From a virus: 29,290 nt of DNA. Where the stretch lies: IMG/VR virus record IMGVR_UViG_3300047361_000061, positions 1 to 29,290 of that record; one strand, written 5' to 3'. The translations under genes were made by a program, and so were the position numbers. Positions within the stretch are counted from its first letter, which is position 1, and each line of letters opens with the position of its first letter. Shown here piece by piece: positions 6,981 to 14,517 of the stretch. Below the pieces are notes generated by a model. The model did no database searches, was not told where the DNA came from, and saw nothing but the letters and a program-made list of their open reading frames with translations.

Positions 6981-8660
6981 ATGGGGATATATAGAGGACC
7001 TGGTGGACCAGGAGACGCTACAACAGACGCAACTGCAGAAGGAACTATTGCTAGTACTAAAGCAAGTGAGGCTGCAGCTAGTGCCTCTGCTGCTTCTGCT
7101 AGTGCAACCTCTGCTTCAGGGTCAGCAACAACTGCTACAGCTCAGGCAGCTATAGCTACAACAAAGGCAACGGAAGCAAGCTCATCCGCAACAAGTGCTA
7201 GTACAAGTGCTACCTCAGCAACGTCTAGTGCAACATCTGCAACTAGTTCTGCAACGTCAGCTACTTCATCTGCTTCTACCGCAACAACTAAAGCTTCAGA
7301 AGCTAGTACATCAGCTACAAATGCTGCTACCTCGGCAAGTAGTGCTTCTACTTCAGCTACAACAGCTACTACAAAAGCTAGTGAAGCAGCTACATCTGCT
7401 ACTAATGCAGCAACTTCAGAAACTAATGCAGCAGCAAGTTATGATTCTTTTGATGATAGATACTTAGGAGCAAAAAGTTCTGCACCAACAGTAGATAATG
7501 ATGGAGATGCTTTATTAACAGGAGCATTATATTGGAATAGTAGTTCTAATAGTTTATTTTTGTGGGATGGCTCTGCATGGAATGCAGCAGCTTTTTCAGC
7601 TTCAGGAGCAGTTACTTCATTTAACACAAGAACAGGTGCAGTTACCCTTTCTAGTGGAGATGTAACAACAGCACTTGGATTCACTCCCTCAGCCTCAGCA
7701 GGAATTTCTAATGTAGTAGAAGATACTACACCTCAGCTCGGTGGTGATTTAGATGCTAATGGTAATGATATTGACATGGGTACTAATGTTATTACTGATA
7801 CTAAAGTTGGTCAATGGGATACAGCATATACTACAACAACAGGACTTGGTGCATTAGCAACTAGAGCTACGGTTGGCACAGCACAAATTGATGATGATGC
7901 TGTAACAGCAGATAAACTAGCTAACTCTATTAATACAGAAATTGCAGCTAATACTGCTAAAGTAACTAATGCTACTCATACAGGGGATGTTACTGGTGCA
8001 ACTGCATTAACAATAGCTAATGATGCAGTTACCACTGCTAAAATTAATCTAGTATCTGTTGGAACTACACCTAGTATAGAAGCTAAAGGTACATCAGGAG
8101 ATACCTCAGGATTTATTCAATTAAACTGTGAAGAAAATACACACGGTATTAAATTAAAAGGACCTCCTCATAGTGCAGGAGCTGATTACACACTAACATT
8201 TCCTAATAATGATGGTAGTGCTAGTGAGTTTTTGCAAACAGATGGTTCTGGTGCTCTTACTTGGGCAGTACCTACAAACACCACTTATACAGCAGGAGCA
8301 GGGTTAAGTCTTGGTGGTACAACTTTTACATTAGATTTAACCAAAGACCAATCATGGACTGGTTCACAAAGAGCAACTGTTATAGATAATACAACCTCTT
8401 TATCATTTGACCAAGATGGTGGTAATAATTTTAAAGCTAGTCCAAGTGGTGGTGGTACATTAACATTTACCAATCATACAGATGGTCAATCAGGATATAT
8501 ATTATTAACCAATGCTAGTAACCATGCTATTACAGCTCATGCTAATACTAAAATTACTGCAGCCGACCTAGCAACTATTAGTGTTACAGGTTCATACTTA
8601 CTATCTTATTTTGATAATGGTACAAACGCTTATATAACTGTAAGTGCATCTTACGGATAA
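6981..8660 (+). CDS. Tail fibre protein with long Ala/Ser/Thr repeat stalk
   Basis: 559 residues. Residues about 15-150 are almost only Ala, Ser, Thr and Lys, with repeated TKASEA / SATSA / TNAATSA units, like the stalk of lambda side-tail fibres. Next come a segment reading YWNSSSNSLFLWDGSAWNAA, the phage-fibre motif FNTRTGAVTLSSGDV (about 213-228) followed by ALGFTP, and repeats of the type DDAVTADKLANSINTEIAAN. The C-terminus is a beta-rich region (FDNGTNAYITVSASYG). It probably trimerises and takes part in host recognition. The repeat DNA is a likely site of recombination. The start uses GAGGAC weakly and probably depends on coupling with the upstream gene. Confidence 0.85.
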   Translation: MGIYRGPGGPGDATTDATAEGTIASTKASEAAASASAASASATSASGSATTATAQAAIATTKATEASSSATSASTSATSATSSATSATSSATSATSSASTATTKASEASTSATNAATSASSASTSATTATTKASEAATSATNAATSETNAAASYDSFDDRYLGAKSSAPTVDNDGDALLTGALYWNSSSNSLFLWDGSAWNAAAFSASGAVTSFNTRTGAVTLSSGDVTTALGFTPSASAGISNVVEDTTPQLGGDLDANGNDIDMGTNVITDTKVGQWDTAYTTTTGLGALATRATVGTAQIDDDAVTADKLANSINTEIAANTAKVTNATHTGDVTGATALTIANDAVTTAKINLVSVGTTPSIEAKGTSGDTSGFIQLNCEENTHGIKLKGPPHSAGADYTLTFPNNDGSASEFLQTDGSGALTWAVPTNTTYTAGAGLSLGGTTFTLDLTKDQSWTGSQRATVIDNTTSLSFDQDGGNNFKASPSGGGTLTFTNHTDGQSGYILLTNASNHAITAHANTKITAADLATISVTGSYLLSYFDNGTNAYITVSASYG

Positions 8661-8667
8661 GGATTAA

Positions 8668-10977
8668 ATGGGAATACTAAATAACAGCAATGCTATACCT
8701 GTAAGTGGAGCATATGAATTAGAAGATAGCTTACGCTTTCGTTCCTCTGCTAGTGCAAGTTTAACAAGAACATATGGAACTCCTACAAGTGCAAGAATTT
8801 TTACTTTAAGCATGTGGGTAAAAAGAGGTAAATTAGGTTCTTTACAGCAACTATATTCTGGTTTTACTGATTCTACAAATAGAGGTTTTATAGCTTTTCA
8901 ATCAGGAGATTTTATAGCTTGTTATGTACGAAATTCTGGAGGTGATTTATATGAATTTTCAACGCCTGCCGTTTTTCGTGACCCTTCTGCTTGGTATCAT
9001 ATTGTAGTTGCTTTTGATACTACACAAGGAACAGCAACGAACAGAGTTAAAGTTTATGTAAATGGTGTTCAACAGACTTTAACCTTAACAACAACAACTC
9101 AAGATGTTGATTTATCTTTAAATACTTCTGGTTCAGGCAAAGCAATAGGACAAAGTAATTCTATTGAGCATTTTGACGGCTACCTAACAGAAGTAAACTT
9201 TGTAGATGGACAACAATTAACACCATCAGACTTTGGTGAAACTGACGATAACGGCACTTGGATTCCTAAAAGATACACAGGAACATATGGTACAAATGGT
9301 TTTTATTTAAAAGGTAGAGGTACAGATAACTCTGGCAATGGTAATAACTTTACTGAAAATAATATAGATACATCTAGTGGTGATGCTACTTATGATTTGA
9401 TGTCAGATGTACCTACGCTAACAGATGAAGATACAAGTAACTTTGCTACATTAAATCCTAACAATATGGCAGTCAACACTACAATGACTGACGGAAACTT
9501 AAAAGCATCTAACTCTGTAAATCATGCAACTATGTTTCCTACAATTATACCTACAACAGGTAAGTATTATTTTGAGTGTACAATGCCTGTTCATGCAGCT
9601 GTAGGTGGAATAGGATTTAGAACAGATACTAACAAAGTAGAATCAGCTTACTCTGATGAAGCTAATAAATACTATTATTATTTAAACAATAGTAATGCTT
9701 ATAGAATTGTAGAAACTACTAACACAGCTTATGGCTCTAATTTAAACTCTGGTACAGCAACATTCCAAGTAGCTATAGATTTTGATGCAGCTAAATATTA
9801 CTTTGGTAGAAATAATACTTGGTATGCAGCAGATTGGGGAACAGATGGCGACCCTGCAAGTGGTACAAACCCCTCATATGATTTAACAGATGGTACTAAA
9901 ATATTTCCATTTGTTTATGTAGCAGGTATAACATGGGCAGTAAACTTTGGTCAGCAACCATTTAATTACACACCACCTACAGGATTTAAAAAGTGGAATA
10001 CATTTAACTTACCTGACTCTACTATTGAAGATGGTAGTGAGCATTTTGATGTTAAATTAGATACAGGTGCTGATATTAAGTCTACTTCAGAAGGTGTATT
10101 TACTAATCAATGGTATTGGATAAAAGACAGAGCTAATACTAACAACCATCAGCTAATAGATAGTGTGAGAGGATTAAGTGCAGTTGTTCAATCTAATACT
10201 AATGCAACAGAAACAACTTATTCAGCTCCATCTGGTAACTCGGTAGGCTGGGTTTGGAGAGGTTCAGATTCATCAGCAGTATCTAACACAGATGGTTCTA
10301 TAGCATCTACAGTATCTGCTAATCCAACTGCTGGATTTAGTATTGTTAGATATTCTGGAAATGCTACTTCAGGTGCTACAGTAGGACATGGATTAAGTGC
10401 TGCTCCAGAATTTGTTATAGGTAAAACTTTAAGTACAAGTGGTTATGATTGGGCAGTTTATGCTACTGCTCTAGGAGATACTTCAAAAACATTAACTCTT
10501 AATTTAACTGCTGCAGCAGGAACAGAAACTAATAAATATAATGGTACTGCACCTAGTGCTACTCTAGTTACTTTGGGCAATCATGCTACTAATTTAAGTG
10601 GTACAAATAATCAAGTATTATATTGTTTTGCACCAGTAGAAGGCTACAGTAAATTTGGTAAATATACAGGTAATGGCTCTGCTGATGGACCATTTGTTTA
10701 TACTGGTTTTAAACCTGCTTGGATTATGACTAAAAGAACAAATAGCACTTCACAATGGGCAATAACTGATACAGCAAGAAGCACATATAATGTTGCAAAA
10801 GAAACTTTAGAAGCAAACACATCTGCAGCAGAATCATCAGGAACAGCATATCAAATAGATATACTTTCTAATGGATTTAAGTTAAGAGATGCAGATGATG
10901 CTAGAAATGGTAGTGGAGATACATACATATACATGGCATTTGCCGAGAACCCTTTTAAAAACTCAAACGCACGATAA
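8668..10977 (+). CDS. Large tail adhesin/spike with LamG-like and SPRY-like domains
   Basis: 769 residues, the largest protein in the window. Residues about 20-205 form a concanavalin A/LamG-like lectin domain (TLSMWVKRG, WYHIVVAFD, VKVYVNGVQQ, FDGYLTEVNFVDG are its recognisable strands). Residues about 270-440 look SPRY-like (GKYYFECTM, YYFGRNNTW, VNFGQQPF followed by NYTPPTGF). The last 290 residues are a third beta-rich region containing GYSKFGKYTGNGSADGPFVY and ending YMAFAENPFKNSNAR, a layout common in marine phage tail proteins. It probably binds surface glycans of the host. It lies seven bases after the fibre gene and before a possible fibre-associated protein, so the three form an adhesion block. 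Confidence 0.83.
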   Translation: MGILNNSNAIPVSGAYELEDSLRFRSSASASLTRTYGTPTSARIFTLSMWVKRGKLGSLQQLYSGFTDSTNRGFIAFQSGDFIACYVRNSGGDLYEFSTPAVFRDPSAWYHIVVAFDTTQGTATNRVKVYVNGVQQTLTLTTTTQDVDLSLNTSGSGKAIGQSNSIEHFDGYLTEVNFVDGQQLTPSDFGETDDNGTWIPKRYTGTYGTNGFYLKGRGTDNSGNGNNFTENNIDTSSGDATYDLMSDVPTLTDEDTSNFATLNPNNMAVNTTMTDGNLKASNSVNHATMFPTIIPTTGKYYFECTMPVHAAVGGIGFRTDTNKVESAYSDEANKYYYYLNNSNAYRIVETTNTAYGSNLNSGTATFQVAIDFDAAKYYFGRNNTWYAADWGTDGDPASGTNPSYDLTDGTKIFPFVYVAGITWAVNFGQQPFNYTPPTGFKKWNTFNLPDSTIEDGSEHFDVKLDTGADIKSTSEGVFTNQWYWIKDRANTNNHQLIDSVRGLSAVVQSNTNATETTYSAPSGNSVGWVWRGSDSSAVSNTDGSIASTVSANPTAGFSIVRYSGNATSGATVGHGLSAAPEFVIGKTLSTSGYDWAVYATALGDTSKTLTLNLTAAAGTETNKYNGTAPSATLVTLGNHATNLSGTNNQVLYCFAPVEGYSKFGKYTGNGSADGPFVYTGFKPAWIMTKRTNSTSQWAITDTARSTYNVAKETLEANTSAAESSGTAYQIDILSNGFKLRDADDARNGSGDTYIYMAFAENPFKNSNAR

Positions 10978-10986
10978 GGAAAAATA

Positions 10987-11526
10987 ATGGCTTACAAACT
11001 AGACGGAAAAACTCTTATTATGGACAGGAGTTTTACACATAATGAAATACAATATCCTAGAAACTGGTTACAGAACTCTACACAAGAAGAGAAAGATGCT
11101 ATAGGTGTTACATGGGAAGCAGACCCTGTAAGGGCAGATGACAGATACTATTGGAATGGTGAGATAGATAACCCTAAAGCTATGGAAGATGTAGAGGAAG
11201 TAGATGAAAATGGTAATCCATTATATGTACAAGTATGGAATCCAGAAACTGAAGCAATGGAAGATACTGACGAAAGATTAGTAACTAAAGGATTAAAGTC
11301 TACAAAGATTGCAGAAGTAAATCACACTGCAGGAATGATTCTAGCTAATACAGATTGGTATATAACTAGAAAAGTAGAAAGAGAAATAGATATTCCAGAA
11401 AAAGTTGTTACACATAGAGCTGCTATTGTTGCTGAATCTAATAGACTTGAAAATGCAATAGCTGCTGTAGAGTCTGTAGAGGCTCTTATAGAGGTTATGG
11501 CAGGGCAAGTATGGAGAGAAGTATAA
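10987..11526 (+). CDS. Tail fibre-associated protein, possibly an assembly chaperone
   Basis: 179 residues. The N-terminal part contains YPRNWLQNSTQEEKDAIGV and a Trp/Asp-rich stretch (WEADPVRADDRYYWNGEID); the C-terminal part is helical (ANTDWYITRKVEREIDIPEK, then VAESNRLENAIAAVESVEAL). This pairing of a WL-TxEEK-AIG segment with a DWYxxRKxE helix is frequent in phage genes placed after tail fibre genes, often annotated as tail fibre assembly-like. No membrane or catalytic motif is seen. Its stop overlaps the next gene's start (TAATG). The chaperone role is inferred from position and pattern. Confidence 0.65.
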   Translation: MAYKLDGKTLIMDRSFTHNEIQYPRNWLQNSTQEEKDAIGVTWEADPVRADDRYYWNGEIDNPKAMEDVEEVDENGNPLYVQVWNPETEAMEDTDERLVTKGLKSTKIAEVNHTAGMILANTDWYITRKVEREIDIPEKVVTHRAAIVAESNRLENAIAAVESVEALIEVMAGQVWREV

Positions 11527-11705
11527 TGACTCCTCATGAAGAATTATTAGCACATGAAAAACTATGTGCAGAAAGATATACAACTATACACAAAAGATTA
11601 GATAGAATAGAAACAATGTTAAACAAACTTATTTGGGGAGCATTAGCAGGGTTTGGAGCAATAGTTACTGCTGTTTTAATACATACAGTTACTATGTCAG
11701 TATGA
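11526..11705 (+). CDS. Small one-TM protein, XhlA-like lysis accessory
   Basis: 59 residues. An N-terminal amphipathic coiled helix (HKRLDRIETMLNKL) is followed by one transmembrane segment (WGALAGFGAIVTAVLIHTV) near the C-terminus, the layout of XhlA/haemolysin-type accessory lysis proteins. ATG 11526, which overlaps the previous stop, is chosen over an upstream in-frame ATG inside the previous gene. The stop overlaps the next start (ATGA). As first of four membrane proteins before an endolysin it likely helps place or time lysis. Confidence 0.72.
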   Translation: MTPHEELLAHEKLCAERYTTIHKRLDRIETMLNKLIWGALAGFGAIVTAVLIHTVTMSV

Positions 11706-11803
11706 GAGTAGTAAAACCTATATTAAGTTTTTTAGCTTTACTAGCTATATTACCAATAAGTCCTATAGTAGCTTGTATAATTTACGGAGTAGTTAATTTA
11801 TGA
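11702..11803 (+). CDS. Tiny membrane protein in the lysis cassette
   Basis: 33 residues: a short basic start (MRVVKP) and one long hydrophobic stretch (ILSFLALLAILPISPIVACI) ending in IYGVVNL. It is locked between neighbours by ATGA overlaps at both ends (11702-11705 and 11800-11803), strong evidence that it is translated. It could be a pinholin-like or antiholin protein, or an accessory to the three-TM holin that follows. No sequence family is recognised. Confidence 0.7.
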   Translation: MRVVKPILSFLALLAILPISPIVACIIYGVVNL

Positions 11804-12192
11804 TTAATGTTTTATTACCATTAATTTCAACAGTTATAGATAAAGTAGTACCAGACAAAAATGGAGCAGAAAAAGCCAAACAGGCAATTGAAAAGACACT
11901 TATTGATAATGCTAATAAGCTTAACCTTGCACAAGCTGAGACAAATAAGATTGAGGCAGCACATAGAAGTGTGTGGGTAGCAGGTTGGAGACCTGCATTA
12001 GGTTGGGTAGCAGCTTTTGGATTTGCATGGTTATTTGTTTTTGCACCATTACTACAATGGATACTGGCAATAACAGGAACAGACTTACCTATGCCACAGT
12101 TTCAAGTAGATGTATTATTGGAGTTGACTTTAGCAATGTTAGGTCTGTCTGGTTTAAGAACATTTGAAAAACTTAAAGGACTAACTAAATAA
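11800..12192 (+). CDS. Holin, three-TM 'gene transfer release' type
   Basis: 130 residues. The N-terminal third is soluble and helical (KAKQAIEKTLIDNANKLNLA, then AETNKIEAAHRSVWVAGWRP); hydrophobic segments follow (GWVAAFGFAWLFVFAPLLQW, then LLELTLAMLGLSGL), ending in RTFEKLKGL. The AHRS-WVAGWRPALGW signature and overall plan match the three-TM holin family first described from alphaproteobacterial gene transfer agents. It would open the inner membrane for the M15 endolysin. Coupled by ATGA to the 33-residue protein. The family supports an alphaproteobacterial host but does not prove it. Confidence 0.85.
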   Translation: MINVLLPLISTVIDKVVPDKNGAEKAKQAIEKTLIDNANKLNLAQAETNKIEAAHRSVWVAGWRPALGWVAAFGFAWLFVFAPLLQWILAITGTDLPMPQFQVDVLLELTLAMLGLSGLRTFEKLKGLTK

Positions 12193-12204
12193 AAAAGGAG
12201 AGGT

Positions 12205-12546
12205 ATGGAGTACTTAATAACACACTTTGGCAGCAAAGCTTGTTGTATTGTAGCATCCATACTAGGAGCTTTATTTAATTATAATAAAAAAAAGCTTAAA
12301 GGTAAAACACCTAAAGGTGGACATATAAACTGGTTAGTAGAAAGAAAAAGAGCTAGACAAGAATTAGCTTTTACTTTAATACTTGCAATCGTAACAGCAG
12401 AGTTTTTTATACCACCTTTACTAGAAATATTTAATTTAAGTATGTTAGCAGGACCAGCAATAGCATTCTTTATAGGATATAGTGGAATGAGATTCCTACC
12501 TATGATAGAAACAAAAATTGAACAATTAATAAATAAAAAGGTATAA
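12205..12546 (+). CDS. Second holin-like membrane protein
   Basis: 113 residues with hydrophobic segments around CCIVASILGALFNY, FTLILAIVTAEFFIPPLL and LAGPAIAFFIGYSGMRFLP, separated by a very basic loop (NKKKLKGKTPKGG). This resembles phage holins of the two-to-three TM classes with a conserved GYSGMR-like last helix. An AAAAGGAGAGGT ribosome binding site precedes ATG 12205. It lies between the GTA-type holin and the endolysin, with the endolysin ATG immediately after its stop. It may be the true holin, an antiholin or a helper; the sequence does not decide. Confidence 0.7.
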   Translation: MEYLITHFGSKACCIVASILGALFNYNKKKLKGKTPKGGHINWLVERKRARQELAFTLILAIVTAEFFIPPLLEIFNLSMLAGPAIAFFIGYSGMRFLPMIETKIEQLINKKV

Positions 12547-12975
12547 ATGACACCACATTTTACTTTAGAGGAATTAACTTTCTCTAATACAGCAATAAGA
12601 CTAGGAATAGACAATACTGCTAGTGAAGAGATAAAAAATAACTTAGAAATACTTGCAGAAGGATTAGAACAAATAAGAACAAAGCTAGACTCTAGACCTC
12701 TTATTATTTCTTCAGGATATAGAAGTCTACCTTTAAATAGAGTAATAGGTTCAAAAGATTCTTCATATCACTGTAAAGGATTAGCTGCAGACTTTAAAAC
12801 AAAGTATTGTAGTGTTAAAGAAGCTATGGACATATTATCAGAATCAGGAATAGAATTTGATAAATTAATTCTTGAATTTAATTCCTGGATTCACGTACAG
12901 TTTCCTAAAAAAGGAAAAAAAGCAAGACGACAAGTCTTAGAGATTGATAACCAAGGTGTAAGATTTTATTCATAA
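12547..12975 (+). CDS. Endolysin, M15-family peptidase
   Basis: 142 residues, single peptidase M15 domain. Zinc ligands are visible: SSYHCKGLAADF supplies His75 and Asp82, and SWIHVQF supplies His116, with Glu110 as likely catalytic base. The substrate-loop motif ISSGYRS (54-60) is present. The N-terminus (HFTLEELTFSNTAIRLGIDN) is the usual start of the family. It cleaves peptide cross-bridges of peptidoglycan (endopeptidase or D,D-carboxypeptidase type). No signal peptide or SAR segment, so it depends on the upstream holins to reach the wall. The start codon follows the previous stop directly. Confidence 0.92.
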   Translation: MTPHFTLEELTFSNTAIRLGIDNTASEEIKNNLEILAEGLEQIRTKLDSRPLIISSGYRSLPLNRVIGSKDSSYHCKGLAADFKTKYCSVKEAMDILSESGIEFDKLILEFNSWIHVQFPKKGKKARRQVLEIDNQGVRFYS

Positions 12976-12984
12976 GGAGAAAAT

Positions 12985-13116
12985 ATGCCAAACGTAAACG
13001 GAAAGAAGTTCCCATATACCTCAGCAGGAATGAAAGCAGCTAAATTAGCTAAAAATAAAGTAAAGAAAAAAGTTGTAGCTAAAAAACCTACAAGAATGAA
13101 AGGCAGATATGTCTAA
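12985..13116 (+). CDS. Small basic protein 1 of the Lys-rich cassette
   Basis: 43 residues, about one-third Lys/Arg, beginning MPNVNGKKFPYTSAGMKAAK and ending TRMKGRYV. A strong AAGGAGA ribosome binding site lies five bases before ATG 12985. The xVNGKKFPYTxxG start is recurrent in small proteins of marine podoviruses. It overlaps the next gene by eight bases. The composition suggests nucleic-acid binding or a virion-internal DNA-condensing role; no function is known to me. Confidence 0.75.
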   Translation: MPNVNGKKFPYTSAGMKAAKLAKNKVKKKVVAKKPTRMKGRYV

Positions 13117-13393
13117 GGATGCAATTTTAAAAAGAATAGGAGTATCTGGGTATAATAAACCTAAACGTACTCCTAATCATCCGACTAAATCTCATGTAGT
13201 AGTTGCCTTATGTGATGGCAAACCTAAAACAATTAGATTTGGTCAACAAGGTGTTTCAACTGCAGGTAAACCTAAAGCAGGTGAATCTAAGAAACAAAAG
13301 ATGAGACGTAAATCTTTTAAAGCAAGGCATGCCAAAAATATTGCTAAAGGTAAATGCTCTGCTGCATATTGGGCAAATAAAGTAAAATGGTAA
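13109..13393 (+). CDS. Small basic protein 2 of the Lys-rich cassette
   Basis: 94 residues, strongly basic. It contains GVSGYNKPKRTPNHPTKSHV, a beta segment ending KTIRFGQQGVSTAG, then RRKSFKARHAKNIAKGKCSA and a closing YWANKVKW. The FGQQGV...RRKSFKARH...YWANKVKW arrangement is a recurring phage protein family of unknown function. No Cys pairs or membrane segment. Overlaps neighbours on both sides by 7-8 bases. DNA or RNA binding is inferred from charge only. Confidence 0.82.
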   Translation: MSKDAILKRIGVSGYNKPKRTPNHPTKSHVVVALCDGKPKTIRFGQQGVSTAGKPKAGESKKQKMRRKSFKARHAKNIAKGKCSAAYWANKVKW

Positions 13394-13578
13394 ATATAGT
13401 TAAAAAGAAAAGTACAGTAAACAAAGCAGGTAACTACACTAAACCTACAATGCGTAAAAATCTTTTTAATAAGATTAAAGCAGGTACAAAAGGAGGCAAT
13501 GCAGGACAATGGTCAGCACGTAAAGCACAAATGTTGGCTAAACAATATAAAGCTAAAGGTGGAGGTTACAGAGGATAA
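13387..13578 (+). CDS. Small basic protein 3 of the Lys-rich cassette
   Basis: 63 residues, highly basic, with NKAGNYTKPTMRKNLFNKIK, then AGTKGGNAGQWSARKAQMLA and a C-terminal KAKGGGYRG. The NYTKPxxRKxLFxxIKAxxxGGxxGQWSARKAQxLA pattern recurs in many marine phage genomes without assigned role. It overlaps the previous gene by seven bases and the next by one (TAATG), so the four small basic proteins are probably made together. Confidence 0.8.
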   Translation: MVNIVKKKSTVNKAGNYTKPTMRKNLFNKIKAGTKGGNAGQWSARKAQMLAKQYKAKGGGYRG

Positions 13579-13817
13579 TGGCATTAGCTAAATCACAAAA
13601 GAGTTTAAAAAAGTGGACGAAACAAGAATGGACTACTTCTAGTGGTAAACCTAGCCAGGGTAAACGAAGATACTTACCTAAGAGTGCTTGGAGTTCATTA
13701 TCTGCAGCAGAAAAAAAAGCAACTAATGCTGCAAAAGCAAAAGGAAATAAAAAAGGTAAACAGTTTGTTGCTCAACCTAAAAAAATTGCTAAGAAAGTAC
13801 GTAAATACAGGGCATAA
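13578..13817 (+). CDS. Small basic protein 4, DUF5872-like
   Basis: 79 residues, Lys-rich. It starts with SLKKWTKQEWTTSSGKPSQG, continues KRRYLPKSAWSSLSAAEKKA and ends in GKQFVAQPKKIAKKVRKYRA, the arrangement of the small DUF5872-like phage family (W-KQ-W-T-SGKPS, RYLP-A-LS--E--A, GKQF--QP). Function unknown. It is the last gene of its run; promoter P3 begins two bases after its stop. Confidence 0.82.
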   Translation: MALAKSQKSLKKWTKQEWTTSSGKPSQGKRRYLPKSAWSSLSAAEKKATNAAKAKGNKKGKQFVAQPKKIAKKVRKYRA

Positions 13818-13818
13818 C

Positions 13819-13847
13819 TTGACTTTTAGTCAAAAGTATGTTATAAT
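13819..13847 (+). promoter_or_regulatory. Promoter P3, consensus sigma-70, tail/ejection operon
   Basis: -35 TTGACT (13819-13824), 17-bp spacer, -10 TATAAT (13842-13847). The -35 forms a perfect palindrome TTGACT-TTT-AGTCAA (13819-13833), closely matching P1. Bases after the -10 (TTGTTATATAGAATAGG) resemble the same positions of P1 and P2 and lead into a ribosome binding site for the gene at 13873. Confidence 0.87.
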
Positions 13848-13872
13848 TGTTATATAGAATAGGAATAAATAA

Positions 13873-14517
13873 ATGACATATTTAGAAATTGTAAATAAAG
13901 TATTAGTAAGACTCAGAGAGAATGAAGTTACTTCTCTTAATGAGAGTTCTTATTCGTCTTTAATAGCAGATTTAGTAAATGTAGTAAAAAGAGAAGTTGA
14001 AAACTCTTGGAACTGGCATGCACTACGAACTACACTTTCAGCTACAACTGTAGATGACCTATTTAACTATGTATTAGTTGGGTTTGGAACAACATCTAGA
14101 GTTCTCCATGTTTATAATGATACTGATGATATAGAGTTATATCCTAAAAGTAGTACATGGTTTGACAGACAAATGAGAATGGTTTCTACACCACAAAAAG
14201 GTTCACCTCAATACTATAACTTTAATGGTGTTTCAGCATATGGTGACTTACAAATGGATGTATACCCAATTCCTGATAAAGCCTACGATATTAGAATTAA
14301 TATTGTTAAGCAGCAAGATGACTTAACAGAGCCTACTGAAAGTATATTAATAAATCCTAATGTAGTAATTGAAGGAGTTGTTTCTAGAGCTATTATGGAA
14401 AGGGGTGAAGATGGTGGTTCTATGGACCATGAACTAAGATATAGAAATATGTTAGCTGACCTCATTGCTATTGAAGCAGGACATAGACCTGATGAAGTTA
14501 CTTGGTATCCTAGCTAA
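13873..14517 (+). CDS. Head-tail adaptor / tail tubular protein A-like
   Basis: 214 residues. An N-terminal helical part (EIVNKVLVRLRENEV, then VNVVKREVENSWNWHALRTT) is followed by a beta-rich middle (LFNYVLVGFGTTSRVLHVYN) and a helical C-terminus (YRNMLADLIAIEAGHRPDEV). The SWNW motif and general plan match the adaptor proteins that seat below the portal in podoviruses (T7 gp11 / P22 gp4 role). It is first in the P3 operon and overlaps the putative nozzle gene by one base. Assigned from pattern and gene order. Confidence 0.75.
   Translation: MTYLEIVNKVLVRLRENEVTSLNESSYSSLIADLVNVVKREVENSWNWHALRTTLSATTVDDLFNYVLVGFGTTSRVLHVYNDTDDIELYPKSSTWFDRQMRMVSTPQKGSPQYYNFNGVSAYGDLQMDVYPIPDKAYDIRINIVKQQDDLTEPTESILINPNVVIEGVVSRAIMERGEDGGSMDHELRYRNMLADLIAIEAGHRPDEVTWYPS

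Noticed and set aside
7000-7440. CRISPR or true DNA tandem repeat in the fibre gene
   Set aside because: The repeats are degenerate at DNA level and reflect the Ala/Ser/Thr-rich protein stalk; there are no conserved spacers.
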